Assembly: GCA_015486075.1 (NCBI GenBank)
Contig: WFSG01000032.1
Span: 77,794-141,793 of the forward strand
Origin: Deltaproteobacteria bacterium
GTDB lineage: Bacteria > Desulfobacterota > Desulfomonilia > UBA1062
Reading direction: 5' to 3'
Length of the DNA stretch: 64,000 nucleotides
Each line of letters starts with the position of its first letter. Position 1 is the first letter of the stretch. The position numbers were made by a program, and so were the translations under genes. The notes under the pieces were generated by a model. That model ran no database searches and was not told the origin of the DNA. It was given only the letters and a program-made list of their open reading frames with translations. Positions 52,926-62,467 of this stretch are shown piece after piece.

Positions 52926-54590
52926 ATGAAGTCAAGGATCGAGAAACTGTTGAAGTTAGCCGTTAATGAGCTTGCAGGTAGGGACGTACTTTCAGACCCA
53001 GGGATGGTAGATATTCTGGTGGAAAAACCTTCTAAGAAGGAATTCGGTGATTTTACAACCAATGTGGCCATGCTTATAGCTTCTGCAGAAGGTAAGCCAC
53101 CCAGGGATATCGCGTCCATGATAGTCAATACAATAAGAGATAGTCATGTTGATATATTCTCAAGCGTAGAGATTGCCGGTCCTGGGTTCATAAATTTCAG
53201 GGTTAGTCCTGCATACTGGGTAGGGGTACTTAAAGATATATTGAATAATAAAGACGACTACGGGAAGAGTGCCTATGGTAAGGGTAAGAGGGTACAGATA
53301 GAGTTTGTAAGTGCTAACCCAACAGGGCCGTTACATGTGGGACATGGTAGGGGCGCTGCTGTTGGAGATACACTGGCAAACATACTTAAGGCAACAGGTT
53401 TTCATGTTGAGACAGAGTATTACATAAATGACGTTGGCAACCAGATGAACACTCTAGGTCGATCTGTTTTTGCTAGGTATCTTGAGCTTCTTGGGAGGAA
53501 GTTAGATTTTCCTGAAGACGGGTACCAGGGGGATTACATAAAGGATATTGCCGAGGAAATAAGGAAAAGGTATCACGATGACTTGTTGCATTATTCAACA
53601 GATGAAGCTGTAGCACTGTGCAGGGACTTTGCTTCTGATGTTATACTAGAAGGAATAAAGGAAGATCTGGATTTGTTCGGCATAAAATTCGACAGGTGGT
53701 TCAGCGAGAAAGTCCTACATGAGGATGGTAAGATACAACAGGCCATTGACACCCTTGCGTCAAGGGATCTTGTTTATAACTCAGATGGTGCCCTGTGGTT
53801 CAGGTCAAGCAGGTTTGGAGACGAAAAGGACAGGGTTGTAAGAAAGAGGGATGGCACCCTTACCTATTTTGCATCTGACATCGCATATCACATGGACAAG
53901 CTGGCAAGGGGTTATGATACGATTATAGATATATGGGGTGCAGATCATCATGGATATGTTTCAAGGATGAGGGCAGCTGTGAAAGCCCTCGGCGGAAGTG
54001 AACGGAGCTTCCATGCCCTTTTGATACAGCTCGTATCCCTTGAAAGGGCAGGCAGGCCTGTGTACATGTCAACGCGGAAGGGTGAGTTCGTTACCTTGAG
54101 GGAGATCTTAGATGAGGTGGGAAAGGATGCTGCACGTTATTTTTTCCTAATGCGTAAATGTGATAGCCACCTCGTGTTTGATCTGGAACTTGCAAAGAAG
54201 AAGACAGAAGAGAACCCGGTGTTCTACATACAGTACGCGCATGCAAGGATATGCTCGATTCTAAGAAAGGCATCTGAGATGGGCATGGTACCCGATGTAG
54301 ATGGCGCTGACCTGGATTATGTCTCCAAGGGAGACGACCTTGAGCTTATCAAAGTCCTGGCAGGCTATCCCTCGCTTCTTGTCTCGTGTGCACGTAGCAT
54401 GGAACCCCATCATGTGTCCTTTTACCTGCTGGAGCTTGCAGGTCTTTTTCATAGGTTTTATAATAAGAACAAGGTGATATCGGATAACAAGGAACTCAGC
54501 CTGGCTCGACTTTGCCTGGTAGATGCAGTGAGACAGGTCCTGGTCAGCGGGTTGTCCATTATGGGCATAGATGCCCCAGAGGTTATGTAA
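52926..54590 (+). CDS. argS: Arginyl-tRNA synthetase
   Basis: This 554-residue class I aminoacyl-tRNA synthetase charges tRNA-Arg. The HIGH signature occurs as HVGHGRGA (in SANPTGPLHVGHGRGAAVGDTLANIL), and STRKGEF fills the KMSKS position (MSTRKGEFVTLREIL). ArgRS commonly has such non-canonical KMSKS. The C-terminal anticodon-binding domain ends with RLCLVDAVRQVLVSGLSIMGIDAPEVM, the family ending. It is followed closely by a SPOR-domain gene. Confidence 0.96.
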   Translation: MKSRIEKLLKLAVNELAGRDVLSDPGMVDILVEKPSKKEFGDFTTNVAMLIASAEGKPPRDIASMIVNTIRDSHVDIFSSVEIAGPGFINFRVSPAYWVGVLKDILNNKDDYGKSAYGKGKRVQIEFVSANPTGPLHVGHGRGAAVGDTLANILKATGFHVETEYYINDVGNQMNTLGRSVFARYLELLGRKLDFPEDGYQGDYIKDIAEEIRKRYHDDLLHYSTDEAVALCRDFASDVILEGIKEDLDLFGIKFDRWFSEKVLHEDGKIQQAIDTLASRDLVYNSDGALWFRSSRFGDEKDRVVRKRDGTLTYFASDIAYHMDKLARGYDTIIDIWGADHHGYVSRMRAAVKALGGSERSFHALLIQLVSLERAGRPVYMSTRKGEFVTLREILDEVGKDAARYFFLMRKCDSHLVFDLELAKKKTEENPVFYIQYAHARICSILRKASEMGMVPDVDGADLDYVSKGDDLELIKVLAGYPSLLVSCARSMEPHHVSFYLLELAGLFHRFYNKNKVISDNKELSLARLCLVDAVRQVLVSGLSIMGIDAPEVM

Positions 54591-54600
54591 GGGCCATGCA

Positions 54601-55137
54601 GTGAAGAGAAAACGCAGGAGAAAGCCTTATAACCAGCCTGTTATCGTTAACCTATTTCTGTTTTTTCTCTCTGTTACAGCGCTCATAGGTGCAGCACTAC
54701 TTTTTAATCATGCGCTAAATTCACCTGGAATACCCTTGAGGCTAGGTTCTTATGGCAAGGCCTCCGTGGGTGTGGATAAGGTTTTTGAGCACAATAAAGC
54801 TATTCGGAATGCTCCTCCTTCCAACAATGTATCTGACAAGGGAATAAGTAAAGCTGGCAAGTATGAATACAGCTTCTACGATATCCTTGCCCGGGAACAC
54901 AAGTTCTCGTCTAGTAATAATTACTGTATACAGATAGCAGCTCTAAAGAACAGGACATCTGCAAGGGCCATTGTGAGGAGGCTAAAGAAAAAGCACTTGC
55001 ATGCCACTATAAGGAAGCAAGGAGGATGGTATCTGGTACAATGGGGAAGTTTTCCCACGAGGAAGGCTGCCGAAAGGTATAAAAAGGAATTGTCTAAATT
55101 TCTAAAAAGAGAGTGCATCGTGGTAAGAATTTTATGA
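54601..55137 (+). CDS. SPOR-domain membrane protein
   Basis: The protein has about 178 residues from the GTG at 54601, whose KRKRRRK start is a positive-inside anchor. One membrane helix (about 16-37) and a linker precede a SPOR domain (about 105-178: YCIQIAALKNRTSARAIVRRLKKKHLHATIRKQGGWYLVQWGSFPTRKAAERYKKEL). SPOR domains bind septal, denuded peptidoglycan, so a cell-division role is likely. The GTG is preferred over an ATG 30 nt upstream because AAGGG lies just before it and the ATG would overlap the end of argS. Confidence 0.82.
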   Translation: MKRKRRRKPYNQPVIVNLFLFFLSVTALIGAALLFNHALNSPGIPLRLGSYGKASVGVDKVFEHNKAIRNAPPSNNVSDKGISKAGKYEYSFYDILAREHKFSSSNNYCIQIAALKNRTSARAIVRRLKKKHLHATIRKQGGWYLVQWGSFPTRKAAERYKKELSKFLKRECIVVRIL

Positions 55138-55243
55138 GATACTTTAATGCTGTGCTGCATTGTGGTCAGATAGCCAAGGCGAGGCTCCTACAACGATAAA
55201 TCCTGGATCCACAAACATCTTTGTGCTAGATTGAATTAGCCCT

Positions 55244-56302
55244 ATGGACAAGTACAATGTAATCCATATAGTTGGTGCCAGGCCACAGTTTATCAAGTTG
55301 TCCTCAGTACTAAGGGCATTTGACTCTAAGGACATACCGTGCAAGGTTATACACACTGGCCAGCACTATGATTACGAGATGTCATCATTGATGTTCGAGG
55401 AGCTGGGGTTAAGGGATCCAGAATACAACCTGGGTATTGGTTCATCGACACATGGGAGACAGACAGCAGAGATGCTCTCGAGCATAGAGAATGTATTACT
55501 CAAGGAAAAGCCACCCGTGGTTATCGTGTATGGGGATACAAATTCCACCCTCGCTGGGTCACTTGCCTCTGTCAAGCTGAAAATACCGGTTGCACACGTT
55601 GAGGCTGGGCTCAGAAGTTTTGAGAGGTACATGCCAGAAGAGATAAACAGGGTACTCACCGATCATATGTCTGAACACCTTTTTTGCCCCACTCTAAGGG
55701 CAGTAAAGCAGCTTGAGCTGGAGGGTCTAAAAGGTACTTTTACGGGCGATGTTATGGTGGATGCCATGAACATTTTTTCTGGGAAAAGTCCACCATGTCC
55801 TGTTGAGGGTGAGTTTGTACTTGTGACTATACACAGGCAGGAAAACACGGATAATAAGGATAGACTAGCCAAGATATTGGCAGGTATAGAGATGCTCTCG
55901 CACGAGCTAAAGGTTGTATTCCCGATACACCCCAGAACAAGGAAAGTCCTGGAAAACATGAAATTTTCTTTGCCAGAAGGCCTTTCATTGATCCATCCTG
56001 TGGGTTATTTGCACATGCTTTCTATGATAAGGGGAGCAATATGCGTTGTCACGGATTCAGGCGGGGTTCAGAAGGAGGCATTCATGCTAAAGACTCCATG
56101 CGTGACCGTGCGCAATAAAACAGAGTGGCCTGAGACAGTTGAAGCCGGATGGAATAGGCTTGTTGAAGCTGATGATGCCTCCATCTACGGTGCGGTGATG
56201 GACATGAAAAATATCCATCCGGGTCAAGGAGATGACATGCCCTTCGGCGACGGCAGGGCAAGTCACTACATAGCACAGTACATCAAAGAACACTGCCTCT
56301 AA
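55244..56302 (+). CDS. wecB: UDP-N-acetylglucosamine 2-epimerase (non-hydrolysing)
   Basis: The 352-residue enzyme interconverts UDP-GlcNAc and UDP-ManNAc for surface polysaccharide synthesis. Family blocks include VGARPQFIKL, HTGQHYDYEMS, VYGDTNSTLAGSL, PVAHVEAGLRSFERYMPEEINR, VTIHRQENTDN and VTDSGGVQKEAFML. It is slightly shorter than the usual 370 residues but has all motifs. It starts 106 bp after the SPOR gene; no wecC is adjacent. Confidence 0.94.
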   Translation: MDKYNVIHIVGARPQFIKLSSVLRAFDSKDIPCKVIHTGQHYDYEMSSLMFEELGLRDPEYNLGIGSSTHGRQTAEMLSSIENVLLKEKPPVVIVYGDTNSTLAGSLASVKLKIPVAHVEAGLRSFERYMPEEINRVLTDHMSEHLFCPTLRAVKQLELEGLKGTFTGDVMVDAMNIFSGKSPPCPVEGEFVLVTIHRQENTDNKDRLAKILAGIEMLSHELKVVFPIHPRTRKVLENMKFSLPEGLSLIHPVGYLHMLSMIRGAICVVTDSGGVQKEAFMLKTPCVTVRNKTEWPETVEAGWNRLVEADDASIYGAVMDMKNIHPGQGDDMPFGDGRASHYIAQYIKEHCL

Positions 56303-56368
56303 GTTTTTGTATCCTGGGCCTATTTGGTATGTACTCATGGGGTAATTTAGATAGTAAGGGGAGGTGTT

Positions 56369-57337
56369 ATGAAATGGACTGGTAAGCCAAGGTCAAAAAA
56401 GAAGGCCATTGATCCCAAGCAGATGTTACGGAGGGCTGAGAGAGAGGCAAGAAAGGGTAAAAAAGAGGACGCACTATGCCTGTTCACCAATTTGGTGGAT
56501 ATCTACCTAGGACAGGGAGCGGGTCTTAAGGCAATTGCAGTAGCCAAGAGTGCAAGGAGCATTCTTGGACCAGGACCCAAGACACAGGGAATGTTGATCA
56601 AGATATATTCCAATGTAGGTCTAAGGGGGGATGCCGAGAAAGAGTATAGGGAGTACTCGGGCCAAATGGCAAAGGATAACATCCCTGTTTTCTCTGGCAT
56701 GGGCTACGGAGAATTTGCAGACTTTATGGACATAATGGAGATTATAAGAACCAAGAAAGGAAACCTTATCATAAAACAAGGTCAATCTGGAGAGGATATC
56801 TACATAATAACCGAGGGCGAATTCGAGGTAATCAGGGATGGTAAAAGGGTTGGCATGCTCAAAGAAGGGGATTTATTCGGGGAGATAGGTTTTTTTCGCC
56901 ACAGACTAAGAACTGCGTCGGTAAGGTCAGTTGATAGTGGCGAGGTGGTAAGGTTACCCTCCGATCAATTGAGGGAACTGTGCGATAAGTACCCCCTTGT
57001 GGAACAAAGGTTGGAAGAACTTTACACAGAACGTGTTCTAAAGAAGGCAGGGGAAGATCTTATGCTTGGGCACTCACTTTCTAACTACCAGGTATCTCAC
57101 CTTAGTATAAGGAAAGGTGATGAACTACCCAATTTTTCAGATGCCACTGTAACAGTAGTCAAGAAGGGCACGATAGAGATAAACTATGACAAAGGTGGCC
57201 TAAGCGTAAAGAGATACATGGGGCCGGGTAGCGTATTCAGGTTTCCTGGGATAAGGGCACAGGTTAAGGCAGCAAGCGATGTTGAGATTGTACAGGCCGA
57301 GATTACTTTTCTAGAAGACCCGAAAGATATGCCATAG
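56369..57337 (+). CDS. Cyclic nucleotide-binding domain protein with N-terminal TPR
   Basis: The 322-residue cytoplasmic protein has TPR-like helices in residues 15-90 and a cNMP-binding domain at about 110-225 (KKGNLIIKQGQSGEDIYIITEGEFEVIRDGKRVGMLKEGDLFGEIGFFRHRLRTASVRSVDSGEVVRLP). A second, degenerate jelly roll follows (about 235-320, SHLSIRKGDELPNF, YMGPGSVFRFPGI). The first domain's phosphate cassette, GEIGFFRHRLRTAS, resembles that of CRP-type domains and might bind a cyclic nucleotide. There is no DNA-binding or kinase domain, so the output is likely protein-protein. Its 3' end overlaps the convergent methyltransferase by 35 nt. Confidence 0.85.
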   Translation: MKWTGKPRSKKKAIDPKQMLRRAEREARKGKKEDALCLFTNLVDIYLGQGAGLKAIAVAKSARSILGPGPKTQGMLIKIYSNVGLRGDAEKEYREYSGQMAKDNIPVFSGMGYGEFADFMDIMEIIRTKKGNLIIKQGQSGEDIYIITEGEFEVIRDGKRVGMLKEGDLFGEIGFFRHRLRTASVRSVDSGEVVRLPSDQLRELCDKYPLVEQRLEELYTERVLKKAGEDLMLGHSLSNYQVSHLSIRKGDELPNFSDATVTVVKKGTIEINYDKGGLSVKRYMGPGSVFRFPGIRAQVKAASDVEIVQAEITFLEDPKDMP

Positions 57338-57980
57338 CTATTCCAGCAGCAATGGCAACGTTTAGAGACTCTACCCCTGATATGGGTATGCTCACGCTTT
57401 CCTTGGATATTCTCATCAGCTCAGGGCTTATACCTGTGCCTTCACGGCCAAGGCATAATGCAATTCTGTCTGTTTGCTTGATCTCATCTAGGGATAATCT
57501 ACCGTAAGGAGTGAGGCTCAAGATGGCGTGAGGTATGGCCTTCAATTGTGAGATCGAAGCCCTTGCTATCTTAACACCAAGGCATGAGCCCATGGATGCA
57601 CGTACAGCCTTTGGCGAGAACGGGGATGCACTATCGCCCGTAACTATTACCATGCCAAATCCAAATGCCTCTGCAGTTCTCACTATGGTTCCAACATTGC
57701 CCGGATCCTGAACGCCGTCTAAAACTATTATCCTCTTGTAAAGCGAGGATTCCGATATTTGGGCCCAGGGTATGGGAACGAGAGCGATGATACCCTGTGG
57801 AGAATCTGTATCTGATAGCTTTTTGAATATTTCATCGCTCACAACTATACACGGGAATCCTGGTTCTCCATTTTTTCTTATGTAGGACGGTGTTATTGCG
57901 GATGCAATAGGTTCTATACCCCTTCTCAGGGCGTCTTCCACCAAGCGTTTCCCTTCAAGGACCAATAATCTGCGCGACAT
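57303..57980 (-). CDS. SpoU/TrmH-family RNA methyltransferase
   Basis: The 225-residue SPOUT protein has an N-terminal substrate-binding region (SRRLLVLEGKRLVEDALRRGIEP) and the SpoU motifs 1-3: VLDGVQDPGNVGTIVRTAEAFG, CLGREGTGISPELM and ISGVESLNVAIAAGIAMAYL. It 2'-O-methylates a ribose in rRNA or tRNA; target not determinable. The length is close to RlmB/TrmH members. Its end overlaps the cNMP-binding gene by 35 nt tail to tail. Confidence 0.93.
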   Translation of the reverse strand: MSRRLLVLEGKRLVEDALRRGIEPIASAITPSYIRKNGEPGFPCIVVSDEIFKKLSDTDSPQGIIALVPIPWAQISESSLYKRIIVLDGVQDPGNVGTIVRTAEAFGFGMVIVTGDSASPFSPKAVRASMGSCLGVKIARASISQLKAIPHAILSLTPYGRLSLDEIKQTDRIALCLGREGTGISPELMRISKESVSIPISGVESLNVAIAAGIAMAYLSGLLEK

Positions 57981-58061
57981 CTTAAGCCGTATAAGATCCT
58001 TAAAGGCCTTGTTGTGTGTGCTCCTTATGGGTACTGCTTTAGTCCTTGGTCTACCCAGATA

Positions 58062-58826
58062 CTATTCCCCTTTTTTAATCAGGGTTTTTATGTATGGGCT
58101 TACTATGTCAATGGGTAGAGGTACAATGGTATTGGTTGAACCCTCTGAAGACATCTCCCTTATGGTTTGTAAGAACCTCAGCTGGAGCGCGATAGGCTCC
58201 TGTGCAATGAGCTCGGCTGCATCGAGCAGTCTCCTTGCCGCCTGAAACTCACCCTCGGCATTTATGACCTTTGCCCTTCTTTCTCTCTCGGCTTCAGCCT
58301 GTCTTGCCATGGCCCTCTGCATCTCTTCCGGAAGGTCAATATGCTTGAGCTCGACCGCAGATACCTTTATACCCCATGGATCAGTCTGTCTGTCCAAGAT
58401 GCTCTGTATGTGAGAGCTTACTTCTTCCCTCTTGGAAAGCAGCTCATCCAGCTCTGCCTGGCCGCACACAGAGCGAAGCGTGGTCTGAGAGAGTTGGCTC
58501 GTTGCATAAAGGTAGTTCTCAACCTCTATAACTGCCTTCAATGGCTCGATAACCCTGAAATAAACTACTGCGTTCACCTTTACCGTAACGTTGTCTTTGG
58601 TTATCACATCTTGGGGGGGTACATCCTGTACCACGGTCCTAAGGCTTATCCTCACATAGCGGTCAATCAGAGGTACTATTATTATAAGCCCTGGTCCCTT
58701 TGGTGCTGATAGTACCCTGCCGAGTCGGAATACAACTGCCCTCTCATACTCATTTAGCACCTTGATCGCAGAGAACAGAAAAAACAGAATGATAACGACT
58801 ATAGTTATGCCTACATATCCGCCCAT
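58062..58826 (-). CDS. Slipin (SPFH/Band 7 stomatin-like protein)
   Basis: This 254-residue protein has one N-terminal membrane anchor (about 5-24). The SPFH domain follows ([65 protein letters not shown]), with a helical coiled region and a [14 protein letters not shown]-like stretch. Slipins assemble into ring complexes in the inner membrane and often work with NfeD proteases; no NfeD gene is in this window. The ATG at 58826 is chosen for GGGAGG five bases upstream; a GTG two codons earlier is possible. Confidence 0.92.
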   Translation of the reverse strand: MGGYVGITIVVIILFFLFSAIKVLNEYERAVVFRLGRVLSAPKGPGLIIIVPLIDRYVRISLRTVVQDVPPQDVITKDNVTVKVNAVVYFRVIEPLKAVIEVENYLYATSQLSQTTLRSVCGQAELDELLSKREEVSSHIQSILDRQTDPWGIKVSAVELKHIDLPEEMQRAMARQAEAERERRAKVINAEGEFQAARRLLDAAELIAQEPIALQLRFLQTIREMSSEGSTNTIVPLPIDIVSPYIKTLIKKGE

Positions 58827-58870
58827 ACCCACCTCCCTTTTAGAGTTTTTTAGAGATATCGAAATATATA

Positions 58871-60472
58871 TTAGATACCTTTGTTATCTGTGCCCATGGC
58901 CACGTTCAGGCTTTTGTCCTCGAGCATTGCCAGTCTCTTTGCCGCTACGTGCTTAAAAAAGGCAAGGTCTTCACCCTTAAGAGGAGGTCCTGCTACTGGT
59001 TTGAGCCTTAGTGGATTTATAAACCTGCCATTATGCCTTACCCTGAAATCTAGATGGGGACCTGTAGCCAATCCTGTCATACCTACATACCCAATTACCT
59101 GACCCTGATGTACATATTTACCTTTTGTGATCCCCCTAGCATACCTAGAGAGATGTGCATAGTAAGTGTAATAATTGTTCTTGTGTCTTATTCTAATACT
59201 ATTTCCATATCCGCGTATCCATCCCTTGTAAATGACCCTTCCATCGCCAAGCGCTACGATAGGGGTACCCATTGGGGCCGCGTAGTCCACACCGAGATGT
59301 GGTCTCCATACGTGTAGTATTGGGTGGAACCTGTGGTAGGTAAACCTAGATGAAATTCTGGTATATTTAAGAGGTGCTTTTAAGAACAACTTGTGTACAG
59401 GCCTTCCAGTCTCGTCATAATAGCCCTTCTTACCTTTGCCATCATCAAAGTAAATGGCAGTGAATTTCTTGCCCTGATTGACAAACCTTGCCGCCATTAT
59501 CCTGCCAAACCCCTTGAACTTGCCCTCAACATAATATTTCTCAAAAACCAGGGTGTAGCTATCCCCTGGTCTTATCTCCTTGAAGAAGTTTATATCCCAG
59601 GCAAAGATGTCAGCTAGAGACATTATTACTTCGGGCGTGAGTCCAGCGGTGATACCGGAGTCATATAGATTGTCCTTGATTACCCCGTGCGCCCGTGCAT
59701 AGCTTATCTCAACCTTGAGGTCTTTCAGCTCTGCTGCGTAGCTACCCTCTAATGGGGTTACGACCAGCCTCCTGAAGTCATCGACCTGGTACTCTAGCCT
59801 TCCAAGGCGAACAGGTATTGACACCGAAACCCATATGTTCATTTCATGCCCGGGTTTAACCCGTGACAGGTCAAAACAGGACTTTGCTGATTCTGATATC
59901 TCTTCAATCTGGAATGGAGATATTTTAAGATCTGAAAGTGTCTTGTACGCACTTTGTCCTTTTTTCAACTTCACGTTGACCTCTTTTAGTTTTCCAGCGA
60001 AATCAGGTGGAAGTACTGGATTTGTCTGTTCCATTACTGCGTTGATGTCTTCGCCATGTATTTCCATAACAAGTTTTTTGATCTCACTTACCTCATACTC
60101 AAGCCTTATGAGTGATTGATCCTTTCCCGAGAAGACGAGGACTACCTTGTGGGCAGGTAAGATCTTTGAAAGGTCGAAGTATTTTCTTGCTGCATCTACA
60201 ATCTTGTGTATGTCTGCATCGGAGACCCCGTTGTCCATAAGAATGGAGTATATGGAATTGCCTTTGTCAACGGTAAGAGTCCTTATTATTGGCTTTGGTT
60301 CAATACAAGATGTTGTTGCCATGTCTGAATAGCTAGTTCCCTGCGCTTTGCTTTCAGGTGGTGCATTATCCTTTGCATTGTCATGGCATGCGTACATAGC
60401 CAAGGGTAGTAAGGATAACAACAGCGTAAAAAAGATACTAGGAAGCCTACGGCTTCCACTACGCAACATCAT
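58871..60472 (-). CDS. M23 family metallopeptidase (murein endopeptidase-like)
   Basis: The 533-residue protein has a hydrophobic secretion signal with a weak lipobox (MYAC, Cys29). Two repeated OapA/LysM-like domains follow (about 63-150 and 165-245), then a linker and a LytM/M23 peptidase domain (about 360-500). The zinc site shows His392 and Asp396 ([10 protein letters not shown]), catalytic His440 ([14 protein letters not shown]) and the last motif as H473-L-D475 (GPHLDFR). The family usually has H-x-H there, so Asp475 replaces the second histidine ligand. It likely cleaves peptidoglycan cross-links, if the Asp variant is active. Confidence 0.9.
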   Translation of the reverse strand: MMLRSGSRRLPSIFFTLLLSLLPLAMYACHDNAKDNAPPESKAQGTSYSDMATTSCIEPKPIIRTLTVDKGNSIYSILMDNGVSDADIHKIVDAARKYFDLSKILPAHKVVLVFSGKDQSLIRLEYEVSEIKKLVMEIHGEDINAVMEQTNPVLPPDFAGKLKEVNVKLKKGQSAYKTLSDLKISPFQIEEISESAKSCFDLSRVKPGHEMNIWVSVSIPVRLGRLEYQVDDFRRLVVTPLEGSYAAELKDLKVEISYARAHGVIKDNLYDSGITAGLTPEVIMSLADIFAWDINFFKEIRPGDSYTLVFEKYYVEGKFKGFGRIMAARFVNQGKKFTAIYFDDGKGKKGYYDETGRPVHKLFLKAPLKYTRISSRFTYHRFHPILHVWRPHLGVDYAAPMGTPIVALGDGRVIYKGWIRGYGNSIRIRHKNNYYTYYAHLSRYARGITKGKYVHQGQVIGYVGMTGLATGPHLDFRVRHNGRFINPLRLKPVAGPPLKGEDLAFFKHVAAKRLAMLEDKSLNVAMGTDNKGI

Positions 60473-60501
60473 GGCCTAGTTTATATAAATTAAAACTTGT
60501 T

Positions 60502-61185
60502 ATGGCAAGGTTTTTTCTGTTCTGGTACAAAACGCACATGTATGCATTTGTAGCTGATGTTCATATCAGGCCAGGCTTTGTTCAAGATGAGGATGATTTC
60601 CTTTTGTGGCTAGAAGCAATGCTTAGTAGGGCAGATGCCGTGTTCATACTGGGTGATTTATTCGATTATTGGTATACTGGCATGGAAAGGGATCACCAAG
60701 GCATGATGAATGCACTGAGTTCCCCCAAGGTTTATCTTTTCCCAGGCAACAGAGATTTCTTACTTGGAAATCATCCTTCGGCTAGGATAAATGTTTTTTC
60801 AGAGGAGCAGGTGCAACGCATATATGGGGAAGATGTCCTAATTTGCCATGGCCATACACTAACGGTACGCGACCCCGGGTTTAAGATACTCCACTGTTTT
60901 GGATGGCCTGTCATAGCATTTCTAGACAGGGTTCTCCCCGAGAAGGTCAAGCAGGCAATCTCAAGATTTCTCGTAAGGTCCTCGGCTCAAGTGAGAGCGC
61001 CTTCTGTATCCATACAACTAGACACGGCGTCAAGGCGGGGTGTTGACAGAGTGGTTTGTGGTCACCTTCATAGGGGTATCATGAAAGATGGGCTTATTGT
61101 TTTACCTAGCTTCCTAGACGAGGGTGCATGGCTTGAGTGGGACGAATATGGGCCTGTTTTCTGTAAAGGGACTATTTCAACATAA
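60502..61185 (+). CDS. lpxH: UDP-2,3-diacylglucosamine hydrolase-like metallophosphoesterase (LpxH-type)
   Basis: The 227-residue protein has the calcineurin-like set ADVH, GDLFDYW, GNRDFL, CHGHTLTV and GHLHRGIM, which coordinate two metals. The pattern GDLFDYW with PGNRDF fits LpxH, which releases lipid X in lipid A synthesis at the inner membrane. The family normally starts near VADVH; the ATG at 60538 would remove 12 residues that belong to no fold. The two starts are hard to separate because both lack a clear ribosome site. Its end overlaps the convergent TraB gene by 14 nt. Confidence 0.85.
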   Translation: MARFFLFWYKTHMYAFVADVHIRPGFVQDEDDFLLWLEAMLSRADAVFILGDLFDYWYTGMERDHQGMMNALSSPKVYLFPGNRDFLLGNHPSARINVFSEEQVQRIYGEDVLICHGHTLTVRDPGFKILHCFGWPVIAFLDRVLPEKVKQAISRFLVRSSAQVRAPSVSIQLDTASRRGVDRVVCGHLHRGIMKDGLIVLPSFLDEGAWLEWDEYGPVFCKGTIST

Positions 61186-62323
61186 TCCTTGCCAGCACAG
61201 GCATTGCAACTAGGGCGCCCAATGCACTACCAAGGTTCGCAAAGACTACCACCATAAGTATTCTCGTGATCGGGTTTTTCCAGAAACCTTTGATACTTGA
61301 AATATCGTCCTGCAAGGATTCGAAATCTGAGACCTTGGGTTTCCTAAGGTAGGCCTCACTCAGGCCAGCAAACCACCCGGCTGCAAGGGTTGGATTAAGT
61401 GACGTGATGGGGGATGCTATTGCTGCGATAAGTATACTGAGCGGATGAGCTAGGGCCAGGGTTGAACCTAGTGCAGCGAAAAAGGCATTGCTAAGGAGCC
61501 ACCACTTCATCATCTCGTATCCTTTTTCCCTGCCTCCGCTGAAGAAACCGAGTACAATTACAATACCAATAGCAAGTGGTATAAGATACTTTAAAATGTG
61601 CCTTCCACCCGGAGGAATCAGCTCCAGCCGTTCAATATTCTCGGGTACATGGTTCAAGTTTTTCCTGATGCCACCTATATGTCCTGCCCCGACTACGGCA
61701 ACCACCTTTCTGGATCTGATGTCAGAGATTTTTCTTGCCATGTACTCATCCCTCTCGTCCAGGAGTACCTTTTTCACGCTTGGCGCCTTCTCTGCCATTT
61801 CTTCAACAGCGAGGCTTATTACGTCTGTCCGCTTGAGTTTCTCTATCTCTTTCTCGCCCACTTCTTCTGTAGAGAACATGGTGCTTATCAGTGCCCAAAA
61901 CAGCCTCAAGCGTTCTTTAAAAGATAGCATCCTCCATAGGCGCTTCATGGTCACCTGGATATCCCTGTCCAGTAATGCCACTGGAATACCTTCCTTGTCG
62001 GCCTCCTCCACCGCAGCACTCATCTCTGCGCCCGGCTTAACTCCTAGCCTGTCGCCAATTCTTTTCTGGAAGGATGCTATAACAAGGTTTGCAAGGAGAA
62101 ATGCTGTTTTCTTTTCCTTAATCACGCTAAAGATATCGGTATCTTCCCAGGGCTGTGGATTTCTTAGGACATTATACCTTTTTTGGCATAGCTCGATACC
62201 AACTGTTTCTGGCCTGAACCTTGATATTGCTTCTTTTACCTCTGCCACGCTACTAGATGATACATGGGCGGTGCCTACAAGGAGGATTTCCTTGTTGTTT
62301 GTGGTTATGAGCTCTTCTGACAT
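61172..62323 (-). CDS. TraB/PrgY family membrane protein
   Basis: This 383-residue protein has a soluble TraB domain (about 1-235) with GTAHVSSSSVAEVKEAI, TVGIELCQKRYNVL, VALLDRDIQVTMKRL, DERDEYMARKI and VVAVVGAGHIGGI. The rest is a membrane part with several helices (about 245-380). The family includes PrgY, which reduces peptide pheromone, and eukaryotic TRABD; bacterial function is mostly unknown. A conserved His/Glu pattern suggests metal-dependent hydrolase activity, as in the Tiki group; this is inference. It has 14 nt in common with lpxH, tail to tail. Confidence 0.88.
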   Translation of the reverse strand: MSEELITTNNKEILLVGTAHVSSSSVAEVKEAISRFRPETVGIELCQKRYNVLRNPQPWEDTDIFSVIKEKKTAFLLANLVIASFQKRIGDRLGVKPGAEMSAAVEEADKEGIPVALLDRDIQVTMKRLWRMLSFKERLRLFWALISTMFSTEEVGEKEIEKLKRTDVISLAVEEMAEKAPSVKKVLLDERDEYMARKISDIRSRKVVAVVGAGHIGGIRKNLNHVPENIERLELIPPGGRHILKYLIPLAIGIVIVLGFFSGGREKGYEMMKWWLLSNAFFAALGSTLALAHPLSILIAAIASPITSLNPTLAAGWFAGLSEAYLRKPKVSDFESLQDDISSIKGFWKNPITRILMVVVFANLGSALGALVAMPVLARIMLK

Positions 62324-62467
62324 GGCATAACTAATACATGGGTGTATTGAGAGGAGTCAAGCATAGAAAATTATTAACACATTAATCTTGATCTAGCGTG
62401 TCCGTCAAGACGGAGTCCAGTTATGTATTGTTATGGAAGACTATATTAGAGCCTTAAAGAGGCTGTA

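Noticed and set aside
55138-55243. Possible tRNA between the SPOR gene and wecB
   Set aside because: No cloverleaf or T-loop GTTCRANNC was found; hairpins are weak.
61488-62330. 280-codon frame on the plus strand opposite the TraB-family gene
   Set aside because: Low-complexity Ser-rich translation mirrors the TraB gene; no start signal or family.
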